Source of the DNA: Nostoc sp. UCD121
Lineage (GTDB): Bacteria; Cyanobacteriota; Cyanobacteriia; Cyanobacteriales; Nostocaceae
NCBI RefSeq assembly: GCF_014222285.1
Contig: NZ_JACKZS010000078.1
Coordinates: forward strand, 1-32,555
Reading direction: 5' to 3'
DNA: 32,555 nt
Shown: positions 1-8,800 of the stretch, one piece after another
How the letters are laid out: every line of letters starts with the position of its first letter
Position numbering within the stretch: position 1 is the stretch's first letter
Program-made: the position numbers and the translations under genes
The notes under the pieces: generated by a model
Databases searched by the model: none
Seen by the model: only the letters and a program-made list of their open reading frames with translations
Told to the model about the DNA's origin: nothing

Positions 1-52
1 AATGGATTCTCCAATTTTTTGGTGCTCCTTGTCGAAAATATTATCTTCTTTC

Positions 53-172
53 TTAACTGACCTGCGGAATGTGGGATTCAACAGCGAGTTGAGTAAATCC
101 TCGAACTAAATCTGGTTGTTTAGCTTCAATGACTAATAAAACTAGCAATTCAATTAGAGTTTTGAAATCTTT
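53..172 (-). pseudogene. Remnant of an unidentified coding sequence (C-terminal or internal piece)
   Basis: On the minus strand, about 39 codons stay open and end at TAA (53-55). They read like protein rather than spacer, with the stretches KTLIELLVLLVIEAKQPDL and GFTQLAVE. No start codon with a ribosome binding site is visible. The piece begins just after the stop of the Uma2 gene and shares its frame, separated by TAA-AAG-TAA. The phrase EAKQPDLVRGFTQLAVE resembles the nuclease-like 'E-x-K' segment of some cyanobacterial hypothetical proteins, but this is from memory and unsure. It could also be chance open frame. Confidence 0.35.
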
Positions 173-181
173 GAATTACTT

Positions 182-796
182 TTAATCGTCAGCCGTCAAC
201 ACTTGCTCAACTGTTAATTCTAACTCTGGAAAAGTTTGAGATTGAATGCGTAGTTTAACGCCGCAGGCATCGCTACCAAAAAACCCTACTGGTTCGTATA
301 ATTCTTCTATCAATGTGAAGACAGTGACTTTGCTCGTTAATAGATCGACAATCCAATATTCGGGAATATTTAAAACGTTATACTCAACTCGCTTGGCTCG
401 ATAGTCTACAGTTTTTGTGGATTCGCTGACGACTTCTACCACTAACAAAGGAGGTGATTCGTTGAGTTCAATAACTGCTTCTCGGTTTCTCAACTCTTGC
501 CACTGAAACAATGGAATCACAACTACATCTGGAATTCTCGATGTATCCCATTTGCCAGCACGAGGGGAACGAACACCGATAACCATTTGTTTAGAAGTCC
601 AATCTAACTTTAGTCGGAGAATTTCTCCTCGAAAGGAAACATTGACAAATTCTGTTACCACCCCATGTTGTCCACTTCCCAGACTGATGGGTATTAGTTC
701 TCCATTAACGAATTCATAGCGGGTATCAGTGCCATCATCATAAGCCAGATACTCTTCAAAGGTAAGTCGTTTAGTAACTGCTGGGGTTGTAGTCAT
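182..796 (-). CDS. Uma2 family (DUF820) endonuclease-like protein
   Basis: This 204-residue protein belongs to the Uma2/DUF820 family, which is very abundant in cyanobacteria and has a PD-(D/E)XK nuclease-like fold. Its biological role is unknown. Visible family marks, in order, are the N-terminal LTFEEYLAYDD and YEFVNGELI segments, the acidic strand RIPDVVVIPL (about residues 87-96), the second strand LLVVEVVSEST (about 117-127), and DYRAKRVEYNVLNIPEYWIVD, which supplies the lysine and the conserved EYWIVD block. Length is normal for the family. The gene lies 33 nt downstream of the universal stress protein gene on the same strand, so the two may be co-transcribed. No target or partner can be read from the sequence. 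Confidence 0.85.
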   Translation of the reverse strand: MTTTPAVTKRLTFEEYLAYDDGTDTRYEFVNGELIPISLGSGQHGVVTEFVNVSFRGEILRLKLDWTSKQMVIGVRSPRAGKWDTSRIPDVVVIPLFQWQELRNREAVIELNESPPLLVVEVVSESTKTVDYRAKRVEYNVLNIPEYWIVDLLTSKVTVFTLIEELYEPVGFFGSDACGVKLRIQSQTFPELELTVEQVLTADD

Positions 797-829
797 GGCA
801 CGAGCATCTGATTTGCTTTTATCTGAATT

Positions 830-1255
830 CTAATTGGGCTTTACCACCAACACCGAACAATTAGCTTCTTCCACAACTTGACTGCTAACAGAACGCTGGA
901 CAATTCGCTTCATCCCAATCAATCCCCGACTACCAATTATAATTAAGTTAGCTTTGTAAATATTGGCAAGACGAATAATCTCTTCGGCAGGATCGCCAGT
1001 CACCAGTTCTAACTCACTTGGGACTGATAATTTTTCCTGATAGGATTGCAGCTGTTTTTCCAGTTGAAAATAAGAAAATGTTGGGGACTCCGGCTGAGGA
1101 CGATCGGCAGGGATTTCCATTTCAGACTCTGGTGTAGGAAATACATGACAGAGAATAACCTTGGCATCTTTTGATAACACCAAATTATCTAAACTCTGAA
1201 TTACTTGTTCTCCCATTTCCGAACCGTCCAGAGCTATCAAAATATTTTTTAGCAC
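830..1255 (-). CDS. Universal stress protein (UspA family)
   Basis: This 141-residue cytoplasmic protein has the UspA alpha/beta fold. It starts with MLKNILIALDGSEMGEQVI, the usual first strand with the nucleotide-side Asp. It ends with LIIIGSRGLIGMKRIVQRSV followed by ANCSVLVVKP, which contains the G-x2-G-x9-G-S/T-type ATP-binding loop of the ATP-binding Usp subgroup. The start is GTG at 1255, supported by an AGGAG-type ribosome binding site about 9 nt upstream. Usp proteins respond to starvation and stress; the specific role here cannot be inferred. A Uma2-family gene follows 33 nt downstream on the same strand. hisD lies about 345 nt upstream, behind several hairpins, and is probably a separate unit. 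Confidence 0.88.
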   Translation of the reverse strand: MLKNILIALDGSEMGEQVIQSLDNLVLSKDAKVILCHVFPTPESEMEIPADRPQPESPTFSYFQLEKQLQSYQEKLSVPSELELVTGDPAEEIIRLANIYKANLIIIGSRGLIGMKRIVQRSVSSQVVEEANCSVLVVKPN

Positions 1256-1482
1256 CGCTCTCGTCTCCTATAAGAGTAGACCCCGTTACATAAGTATGTA
1301 GTAAAACTTGTTAGCAGCTAAACTAAATTATTTTTATATTTGCTTACTTAGTATATATTTTCGAGGTTATGCGATGAATTGGTTTCACCCAAATTTGACG
1401 CTAGTACATTGTAGGAAGATATTTTAGCCAGTCATTTGGGAACGCTAAAGCTTACTACATAATCAGTAATTACAATACAATC

Positions 1483-1551
1483 GGCGGGCAATATCTAGTA
1501 GATGCCCGCCAAAACCCTGAAAGCAGGGTAGCAAATGCTTTATCTGCTACC
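1483..1551 (-). terminator. Hairpin cluster downstream of hisD
   Basis: Three stem-loops follow the hisD stop codon. GGTAGCA (1527-1533) pairs with TGCTACC (1545-1551). CCCTG (1515-1519) pairs with CAGGG (1524-1528), competing with the first by two bases. GGCGGGCA (1483-1490) pairs perfectly with TGCCCGCC (1503-1510). Read from hisD, the short CCCTG/CAGGG stem is followed by TTTTGG, a weak terminator signature. They probably form the hisD 3' end, although no long T-run follows the strongest stem. The rest of the 1256-1600 spacer is AT-rich with nothing else I recognise. Confidence 0.5.
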
Positions 1552-1600
1552 TAGAAAGTGACTTTTGTCAACAGTATTAAACAAAATTAACCATTCCAAA

Positions 1601-2902
1601 TCACTCCTCTTGCTGAACTCGGCGGCGGACTGAATCAGCATGAGAAGGTAAACCTTCTGCTGTTGCTAGCACATCAATAGCACCAGCCACATTTTGCAGC
1701 GCAGTTTGGGAGTATTGAATAATACTGGAATGTTTGAGGAAAGTTTCTACCCCTAACGCCGAAGCATAGCGGGCAGCGCCAGAAGTTGGCAAGGTGTGAT
1801 TAGGCCCTGCCAAATAATCTCCTACAGCTTCTGGTGTAGAGTAACCCAAAAAGATTGCCCCAGCGTGGCGAATCTGTGGTATGAGTGCCCAAGGGTCTTT
1901 TACTTCTAATTCCAGGTGTTCAGGGGCAAATTCATTTGACAGTTCTGCTGCTGCTTGGAGCGATTCCACAAGGACAATCAACCCATAATGAGCGATCGCT
2001 TTTTCTGTGTCTATTCGCCGTGGATGATCCACTAGCTGTCTTTCCAAGGCTAATTGCACGTTTTTCGCCAAAGCCGCATCTGTCGTCAGCAAAATTGCTG
2101 CCGCCATTGGATCGTGCTCGGCTTGGGCTAGCAAGTCAGCAGCTACATGCACCGGATTTGCGGTTTCATCGGCAATTACCAGCACTTCGCTGGGGCCTGC
2201 CAAAGAATCAATCCCGACGGTGCCATATACAAGTTTTTTCGCAAGGGTGACATAAATGTTACCGGGGCCAGTAATCACATTCACTTTCGGAATTGTTTCT
2301 GTGCCATAGGCTAAAGCAGCGATCGCTTGTGCGCCCCCAATGCGATAAATTTCTTGCACTCCTGCTTCTTGGGCAGCTACTAAGACTGCTGGGTTAATTA
2401 CACCCCCTGGGCCTGGTGGTGTCACCATCACTATATGAGGTACAGCAGCCACTTTTGCGGGAATTGCATTCATCAGCACTGTACTAGGATAGGCGGCGCG
2501 GCCACCGGGCACATACAGCCCCGCTCGGTCTACAGGGGTGTAGCGTTTGCCCAGTACTACTTCATCGTCGCCAAAATGTACCCAGCTTTTTGGTACTCGC
2601 TGACGATGAAACGCTTCAATTTGGCGGCAAGCTAGCCGAACTGCGCCCAACAACTCCTTTGACACCTGCTGATAGGCTGCATCTAGTTCCGAGCCTGTAA
2701 CTCGGAGTTCTTCTGCTTTCAGGGTTTGTTTGTCAAATTCGGCTGTGTAATGCAATACAGCTTTATCGCCTTGGCGTTTCACTGCTTGCAAAACTTCGCG
2801 TACCGTTGCTTCTTTGTGAAGCACCTGTTCGTCATGGGTGCGATCGCAGATCCGTTGCATTTCTGCTCTAACGTCTGCCTGCTGAGTAATGATTCGCAGC
2901 AT
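1601..2902 (-). CDS. hisD: Histidinol dehydrogenase HisD
   Basis: HisD oxidises L-histidinol to L-histidine in two NAD-dependent steps, the end of histidine synthesis. The 433-residue length is normal. The family signatures are present: a glycine-rich VDRAGLYVPGGRAAYPSTVLM, the ITGPGNIYV and AGPSEVLVIADE segments, AQAEHDP (zinc-ligand Gln and His), NEFAPEHLEL (the catalytic Glu-His pair) and YLAGPNHTLPTSGAAR near the C terminus with FLKHSS. No truncation or missing motif is seen. The ATG at 2902 has no obvious Shine-Dalgarno sequence. The gene diverges from rpsT across a spacer of about 750 nt. hisH lies about 15 kb away on the other strand, so histidine genes here are dispersed, as usual in cyanobacteria. 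Confidence 0.97.
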   Translation of the reverse strand: MLRIITQQADVRAEMQRICDRTHDEQVLHKEATVREVLQAVKRQGDKAVLHYTAEFDKQTLKAEELRVTGSELDAAYQQVSKELLGAVRLACRQIEAFHRQRVPKSWVHFGDDEVVLGKRYTPVDRAGLYVPGGRAAYPSTVLMNAIPAKVAAVPHIVMVTPPGPGGVINPAVLVAAQEAGVQEIYRIGGAQAIAALAYGTETIPKVNVITGPGNIYVTLAKKLVYGTVGIDSLAGPSEVLVIADETANPVHVAADLLAQAEHDPMAAAILLTTDAALAKNVQLALERQLVDHPRRIDTEKAIAHYGLIVLVESLQAAAELSNEFAPEHLELEVKDPWALIPQIRHAGAIFLGYSTPEAVGDYLAGPNHTLPTSGAARYASALGVETFLKHSSIIQYSQTALQNVAGAIDVLATAEGLPSHADSVRRRVQQEE

Positions 2903-3198
2903 GGAGTAAGGACAATGCCAAAATTATAATATTCACACCTGAGATTTAGTATTGCTCTTGACCCACTGGGGTGTGCAAGCTGACTCTAATTCTCTTCTCT
3001 AGCTTAACCTGGATTTTTTTGATACTCTCAAGGTTGCCAGCAGATGGTTTGCTTGAGAAGGCGACTTAATTGCTCAGTCCGACAACCCTTAGCAGGATAG
3101 CGGCAGGATGTGGGTGTGCCATTTCCCATTACCCTTATGCCCTTTCCCTCACTCCTTGCGGGGTGCAGGTGGTGTGTTTGCACATCCAATCCCCTAGA

Positions 3199-3226
3199 TT
3201 TACAGGGGGTAGGGTCTGAGTATAAT
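3199..3226 (+). promoter_or_regulatory. Candidate sigma70-type promoter facing rpsT
   Basis: TTTACA (3199-3204) and TATAAT (3221-3226) are separated by 16 nt. The -10 is a perfect consensus match and the -35 is a 4/6 match. The -35 lies inside a small inverted repeat, CCCCT (3191-3195) with AGGGG (3204-3208). The next gene on this strand is rpsT, about 420 nt away, so this could drive rpsT with a long leader or an unseen small RNA. This is inferred from sequence only. Confidence 0.35.
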
Positions 3227-3490
3227 TTTTACTTATTTTCCTAACTTCTCAGTAGTTTACATCTGTACAGACAAGATGTAGTATCCTTCTATACTTTGAT
3301 AACCCTGGAATTTAGCTGTTTACAGTTATTTGCCTCTGATATATATAGATCCTAAAATTCAGGAAATATTACATTGGCAACCACATCGCTTTCTCAGTTA
3401 GTGGTGAGTTAGGATAACAGATTTATTTGATATCGCTTATTTTAACGCATTTCCTAAATTGACGACACACTCAATTGCGGACTGAAGAGA

Positions 3491-3538
3491 TTTAGAAGGT
3501 AGGGGAAGAATAACTTTAGAAGGTAGGGGAAGAATAAC
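3491..3538 (+). repeat. Perfect 24-bp tandem duplication in the rpsT upstream region
   Basis: Two identical 24-bp units, 3491-3514 and 3515-3538, begin TTTAGAAGGTAGGGG and end AAGAATAAC. They sit about 110 nt before the rpsT start codon. The lack of any divergence between copies suggests a recent slip duplication. The unit is purine-rich and forms no hairpin by itself. Confidence 0.9.
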
Positions 3539-3649
3539 TATTGTCCAATGGCAGATTTTTTTTAGGAAATTATAACATTGGCAATTTGGATGCTATATTA
3601 GTAAGTCTAGTAGTGTGTGTACATATTAATAGTATTTTTGGAATTGACT

Positions 3650-3949
3650 GTGGCGAATACAAAGTCTGCTCTCAAGCGTGCCCAAATCGCAGAACGTAAC
3701 CGACTGCGTAACAAAGCTTACAAATCAGCAGTCAAGACGCTGATGAAGAAATATTCTAATGCTGTAGCTGTCTATGCAGCTAATCCTACCCCAGAATTAC
3801 AAGAAGAAGCACAGGCTCGATTATCCGAAGCTTACGGCAAAATCGATAAAGCAGTCAAACGGGGTGTCCTTCACCCCAACAATGGGGCAAGGAAAAAGTC
3901 AAGATTGGCTCATAAACTAAAGCCCATCACTCAAGCAGCAGCTGAATAG
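3650..3949 (+). CDS. rpsT: 30S ribosomal protein bS20
   Basis: bS20 binds 16S rRNA early in small-subunit assembly. From the GTG at 3650 the protein is 99 residues and begins MANTKSALKRAQIAERNRLRNK, the classic S20 N terminus. It is followed by the lysine-rich helices AVKTLMKKYSNAV and KIDKAVKRGVLHPNNGARKKSRL. The frame stays open upstream to another GTG at 3617, but the extra 11 residues (YILIVFLELTV) are hydrophobic and unlike S20, so 3650 is preferred. The ribosome binding site is weak (TTGGA). In cyanobacteria rpsT is commonly followed by tatD and the rpoB-rpoC1-rpoC2 genes, as here. A strong hairpin lies 75 nt after the stop codon. Confidence 0.96.
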   Translation: MANTKSALKRAQIAERNRLRNKAYKSAVKTLMKKYSNAVAVYAANPTPELQEEAQARLSEAYGKIDKAVKRGVLHPNNGARKKSRLAHKLKPITQAAAE

Positions 3950-4023
3950 TCATTGTTGAGCCAGTGCGATCTTTTAACTGAGTCAGTCACTAGGTTACGA
4001 ATTTTCTGAAAGCTGTAGTAATT

Positions 4024-4044
4024 AACTGGCGTTTTACGCCAGTT
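4024..4044 (+). terminator. Perfect 9-bp stem-loop after rpsT
   Basis: AACTGGCGT (4024-4032) and ACGCCAGTT (4036-4044) pair perfectly around a TTT loop. It lies 75 nt after the rpsT stop and well before tatD. No T-run follows, so it may be an attenuator or an RNA-stabilising 3' structure rather than a classical terminator. The remaining sequence to 4270 holds a HIP1 octamer at 4189-4196 and nothing else I recognise. Confidence 0.55.
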
Positions 4045-4270
4045 GCTCATCCGAAGTTAGTGTAAACTGGAGGGTTTCCACAGCAATTTGCTCTGTGCCT
4101 TTTAACCCGTCTACAGCAGGGTTGCACCATGAGTAACTGGTTTTATTTATGCCAATTAAAACAAGTAGCGTTCCCTCTGGAAAATATTGCGATCGCTTAG
4201 TGACTACTACAGGAGAAAGATTTACCCGAAGGATGATTTGTCCTTAGTCGCAATCGGGGCTAACAATTTT

Positions 4271-5080
4271 ATGACTAACGGCAAAAAACAAAGAATGCAA
4301 CTGGTAGACACGCACGTTCATCTAAATTTTGATACTTTTCAGCCGGATTTAGCAACAGTGCGATCGCGGTGGCAAGAAGCAGGAGTAGTGCGTTTAGTAC
4401 ATTCCTGTGTTCACCCAGATGAGTTTTCCACCATTCAATCCATAGCACACCAGTTTCCTGAAATCAGCTTTGCGGTGGGATTACACCCTCTAGATGCTGA
4501 TAAATGGAATAGCGAAACAGCCGAGAAAATCAAAACTTTAGCGAGTTCTGACTCGAATGTCGTAGCAATTGGGGAAATGGGGCTGGATTTTTACAAAGCT
4601 GATAACTATGAGCATCAGCTTTTGGTATTTGAGTCACAGTTAGCGATCGCATCTGAACTCAATTTACCAGTAATTATCCACTGCCGTGATGCTGCTGTAG
4701 CAACCAGAGAAGTGTTGCAGAAATGGCGGGAACTTAAGGGAGAAAGAGTGCGTGGTGTTATGCATTGCTGGGGAGGAACGCCAGAAGAAACCCAATGGTT
4801 TCTTGATTTGGGCTTCTACATCAGCTTTAGCGGGACGGTAACGTTCAAAAATGCCAAAGCGATCCAATCATCAGCTGCGATGGTGAATAGCGATCGCCTA
4901 CTGATTGAAACAGACTGCCCATTTCTTGCCCCAGTTCCTAAACGGGGACAAAGACGTAATGAGCCCGCCTACGTACTTTATGTAGCCGAGCAAGTAGCTA
5001 AACTGCGTCAAGAAACGGTAGAAGCGATCGCTCATCAAACCACCCAAAACGCCTGTGAATTATTTGGTCTGTCAATATAA
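4271..5080 (+). CDS. tatD: TatD family metal-dependent hydrolase (DNase-like)
   Basis: TatD proteins are TIM-barrel metallohydrolases with DNase or exonuclease activity linked to DNA repair and turnover. The metal-binding residues are all visible: the N-terminal THVHLNFD (H-x-H), GEMGLDFYK (bridging Glu), VIIHCRDA (His), MHCWGG (His) and ETDCPFLAP (Asp). Starting from ATG 4271 gives 269 residues, normal for the family. ATG 4295 (MQLVDTHVHLN) is an equally good start by family comparison. The open frame reaches upstream to a TTG at 4187, but that extension overlaps a HIP1 site and looks non-coding. It sits between rpsT and rpoB, the usual cyanobacterial arrangement. A 9-bp stem-loop overlaps its stop codon, which suggests rpoB has its own promoter. 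Confidence 0.93.
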   Translation: MTNGKKQRMQLVDTHVHLNFDTFQPDLATVRSRWQEAGVVRLVHSCVHPDEFSTIQSIAHQFPEISFAVGLHPLDADKWNSETAEKIKTLASSDSNVVAIGEMGLDFYKADNYEHQLLVFESQLAIASELNLPVIIHCRDAAVATREVLQKWRELKGERVRGVMHCWGGTPEETQWFLDLGFYISFSGTVTFKNAKAIQSSAAMVNSDRLLIETDCPFLAPVPKRGQRRNEPAYVLYVAEQVAKLRQETVEAIAHQTTQNACELFGLSI

Positions 5081-5103
5081 AAGTGGGCTTTAATCACTTT
5101 TAT
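5077..5103 (+). terminator. Stem-loop overlapping the tatD stop codon
   Basis: ATAAAAGTG (5077-5085) pairs perfectly with CACTTTTAT (5095-5103) around a 9-nt loop. The left arm begins in the last tatD codons and includes the stop codon. The right arm is T-rich but no further T-run follows. It is a plausible weak terminator separating tatD from rpoB. Confidence 0.5.
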
Positions 5104-5447
5104 TCAGTTGTGCTAAAAAAAATAAAACTCTAGGGGGACAAAAATATGGTAATATTATTCCCTCAAAAACATTTTGCGTGCGCCATAATGATAAAGGAAG
5201 GAACCTAAAATTTCTGAGCCTAATTTTCAGTGATGTTATCGGCTTGGCCATCCTCCAAATCTCTACAAGCGGATGCTCTCCACACATGACTAACCGTGCC
5301 AAACCAGGTTGAGATAGACTTTTTTGCACAACATCGGCTTGATGTGTATTTAACCTATACAAAATCCTTAAACGAAATTGCCTTGTGAGTACAATCCAGC
5401 AAAACGAAGTAATTCTGATTCAAAACCGACAAGGTGCGGATCGTTCC

Positions 5448-5489
5448 CTCAGTCTTAGGATATCTAAGATATCACTGAGAGTATAAATA
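5448..5489 (+). promoter_or_regulatory. Nested inverted repeats and -10-like box upstream of rpoB
   Basis: Two mutually exclusive stem-loops can form. In one, CTCAGT (5448-5453) pairs with ACTGAG (5474-5479) and GATATC (5459-5464) with GATATC (5468-5473). In the other, CTTAG (5454-5458) pairs with CTAAG (5464-5468). TATAAATA (5482-5489) follows at once and could be a -10 element, though no good -35 lies 17 nt upstream. A regulator-binding palindrome next to an rpoB promoter, or an RNA switch, would each fit. This is inferred from symmetry alone. The rest of 5081-5447 shows no gene I can support. Confidence 0.35.
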
Positions 5490-5556
5490 GCCGGGTGGAT
5501 TTAAAACACACCGTCTAGAGCTGCGTCAGCAAATTAACGCGCTTTTTGGAGGGGAA

Positions 5557-5718
5557 ATGAAGAACGTAGATAAAACTCAGGAATATCTCAACTGTATATT
5601 CTTCTTAAATCAAGACTATAGTGAGTTTTTGTTGTCTAAGTACCCGATTAGGGGCAATTATCCCCTTGTCCAAATTGCTCATTCCAGCTTTAATCGCTGC
5701 GTTTGCCCACACCTGTAA
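5557..5718 (+). CDS. Small upstream ORF (candidate leader peptide) before rpoB
   Basis: A 53-codon ORF begins at ATG 5557 (MKNVDKTQEYLNCIFFLNQD) and ends CVCPHL at TAA 5716-5718. A strong purine-rich ribosome binding site, GGAGGGG (5548-5554), lies just before it, tighter than usual (2-4 nt). The ORF is in the same reading frame as rpoB: after its stop codon the frame continues ATA GCA AGT and then GTG 5728, the farthest possible rpoB start. It matches no family I recognise. It may be a translated leader that couples or tunes rpoB translation, or an accidental ORF. Position, ribosome binding site and frame are seen directly; function is inferred. Confidence 0.4.
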   Translation: MKNVDKTQEYLNCIFFLNQDYSEFLLSKYPIRGNYPLVQIAHSSFNRCVCPHL

Positions 5719-5829
5719 ATAGCAAGTGTGTCAAAAGTTCCCAAAAAACTAAGGACACTGACTAGCAGTGGGAAGCGTCAAACAGCAGTGTCCAAGGGAA
5801 AATTTTACCAGGTTGACAAAGGAAGAGGC

Positions 5830-8800
5830 ATGACTAAAGAAACATACATGGAACCCGCCTTTCTGTTGCCCGACTTGATTGAAATCCAGCGATCAAGCTT
5901 TCGCTGGTTTTTAGAAGAAGGGCTGATAGAAGAACTTAACTCCTTTAGTCCTATTACAGATTATACGGGCAAATTAGAATTACACTTTTTGGGTCATAAC
6001 TACAAACTCAAGGAGCCAAAGTATAGCGTCGAAGAAGCCAAGCGGCGGGATAGTACTTATGCCGTCCAAATGTATGTTCCCACACGGTTGATTAATAAGG
6101 AAACCGGGGAAATCAAAGAGCAAGAGGTATTCATTGGTGACTTGCCTCTGATGACTGATCGCGGCACGTTTATTATTAACGGAGCCGAACGGGTAATTGT
6201 CAATCAAATCGTGCGATCGCCAGGCGTTTATTACAAATCAGAAATCGACAAAAACGGGCGACGTACTTATTCAGCTAGCTTAATTCCCAACCGGGGAGCA
6301 TGGCTGAAATTTGAAACAGACCGTAACGATTTGGTGTGGGTACGCATCGACAAAACCCGCAAACTGTCAGCGCAGGTACTTTTAAAAGCTTTAGGGTTAT
6401 CAGACAACGAAATCTTTGATGCCTTACGCCACCCCGAATATTTCCAAAAAACCATCGAAAAAGAAGGGCAATTTTCTGAAGAAGAAGCCCTGATGGAGTT
6501 ATATCGGAAACTGCGTCCTGGTGAACCACCTACGGTCTTAGGTGGACAACAACTGCTAGACTCTCGTTTCTTTGACCCGAAACGTTATGACCTTGGTCGC
6601 GTTGGACGGTACAAGCTCAACAAAAAATTGCGCCTTTCTGTGCCAGACACAATGCGCGTGTTGACTGCTGGCGATATCTTGGCAGCCGTAGATTACCTAA
6701 TTAATCTAGAATATGACATCGGTAACATCGATGACATTGACCACTTAGGAAACCGCCGAGTCAGAAGCGTCGGTGAATTGCTGCAAAACCAAGTAAGAGT
6801 AGGCTTAAACCGCTTAGAGAGAATCATTCGGGAACGGATGACCGTATCCGATGCGGAAGTGCTAACCCCCGCTTCTTTGGTGAACCCTAAACCATTGGTA
6901 GCAGCAATTAAAGAATTCTTTGGTTCTAGCCAGTTAAGTCAGTTCATGGATCAAACCAATCCTCTGGCAGAACTGACCCACAAACGCCGTCTGAGCGCCC
7001 TTGGCCCTGGTGGTTTAACCCGCGAACGCGCCGGGTTTGCCGTGCGGGATATTCACCCTAGTCACTATGGGCGTATTTGCCCCATTGAGACACCAGAAGG
7101 CCCCAACGCCGGATTGATTGGCTCCTTAGCAACCCACGCGCGGGTTAACCTGTACGGCTTCCTTGAAACGCCATTCAGACCTGTGGAAAATGGACGAGTC
7201 AGATTTGACTTGCCTCCAGCCTACATGACAGCCGATGAAGAAGACGATTTACGGGTTGCTCCTGGGGATATTCCAGTCGATGAAACTGGGCACATTATTG
7301 GCCCACTAGTGCCAGTCCGTTATCGCCAAGAATTTTCCACCACAACACCAGAACAGGTGGACTACGTAGCAGTGTCTCCCGTACAGATTGTGTCGGTAGC
7401 AACCAGCATGATTCCCTTCTTGGAGCATGATGACGCTAACCGAGCGCTGATGGGGTCGAACATGCAACGGCAAGCAGTACCCCTGCTTAAACCAGAACGT
7501 CCTCTAGTGGGTACTGGTTTGGAAGCGCAAGGAGCAAGAGACTCCGGGATGGTGGTTGTATCGCGTACCGATGGCGATGTTACTTATGTGGATGCTACAG
7601 AAATTCGCGTCCGTCCCAAAGCTAACACCTCCGAAATTAGATACACCCTTTCCAAGTACCAACGCTCAAACCAAGACACCTGTTTAAATCAGAAACCTCT
7701 CGTCCGCATTGGTGAACGGGTTGTTGCTGGTCAGGTATTGGCTGATGGTTCCTCCACCGAAGGCGGTGAATTGGCACTAGGACAAAATATCGTCGTAGCC
7801 TATATGCCTTGGGAAGGCTACAACTACGAAGACGCAATTTTAATCTCTGAGAGACTGGTGCAGGATGATGTCTACACCTCAATTCACATTGAAAAATATG
7901 AAATTGAAGCTAGACAAACCAAACTAGGGCCAGAAGAAATTACCAGAGAAATTCCCAACGTCGGGGAAGATGCCTTGCGTCAGTTGGATGAACAAGGAAT
8001 CATCCGCATTGGGGCATGGGTAGAAGCTGGAGATATCTTGGTTGGTAAGGTAACACCCAAAGGTGAATCTGACCAACCGCCAGAAGAAAAATTATTGCGG
8101 GCGATTTTCGGTGAAAAAGCGCGGGATGTGCGGGACAATTCCCTGCGAGTCCCTAACGGTGAAAAAGGTCGCGTAGTTGATGTGCGCTTGTTTACTCGTG
8201 AACAAGGCGATGAACTGCCACCAGGAGCCAATATGGTAGTCCGGGTGTACGTTGCCCAAAAACGCAAAATCCAAGTTGGCGACAAAATGGCAGGACGGCA
8301 CGGTAATAAAGGGATTATTTCTCGGATATTACCGGCAGAAGACATGCCTTATTTGCCCGATGGTTCACCAGTGGACATCGTACTCAACCCCTTGGGTGTA
8401 CCCAGTCGGATGAACGTCGGACAAGTCTTTGAGTGCCTCTTGGGTTGGGCTGGTCAGACCTTGGGAGTCCGATTTAAGATTACTCCCTTTGATGAAATGT
8501 ACGGTGAAGAGACATCCCGCCGAATCGTGCATGGCAAATTGCAAGAAGCACGTGACGAAACAGGGAAAGACTGGGTATATAACCCAGATAACCCTGGCAA
8601 AATCATGGTGTATGACGGTCGTACAGGCGAACCCTTTGACCGAGCAATTACCATCGGTGTGGCTTATATGCTGAAGCTGGTGCATTTGGTGGATGATAAG
8701 ATTCACGCCCGTTCTACAGGGCCATACTCACTGGTGACTCAGCAACCCTTGGGTGGTAAAGCACAACAAGGTGGTCAACGATTTGGGGAAATGGAAGTGT

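Larger units (their letters stand above)
2903..3649. other. Long divergent spacer between hisD and rpsT
   Basis: About 750 nt contain no convincing gene. A long-range inverted pair, GGATGTG (3106-3112) and CACATCC (3181-3187), encloses C-rich sequence. A promoter-like pair points toward rpsT at 3199-3226, and a perfect 24-bp tandem duplication lies at 3491-3538. The part near hisD must contain the hisD promoter, but no clear hexamers stand out. If rpsT is driven from the 3199-3226 site, its leader would be about 400 nt long. Confidence 0.6.

Noticed and set aside
1885..2929. Plus-strand ORFs antisense to hisD
   Set aside because: They are shadows of a fully conserved hisD coding sequence and have no ribosome binding sites or family features.
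4187..4270. N-terminal extension of TatD from TTG 4187
   Set aside because: The extension contains a HIP1 site and non-conserved basic sequence; family comparison favours ATG 4271 or 4295.
5090..5362. 90-codon minus-strand ORF upstream of rpoB
   Set aside because: Its composition and lack of any family pattern or ribosome binding site suggest chance; it lies in the tatD-rpoB spacer, and its low-complexity ends overlap the tatD terminator.
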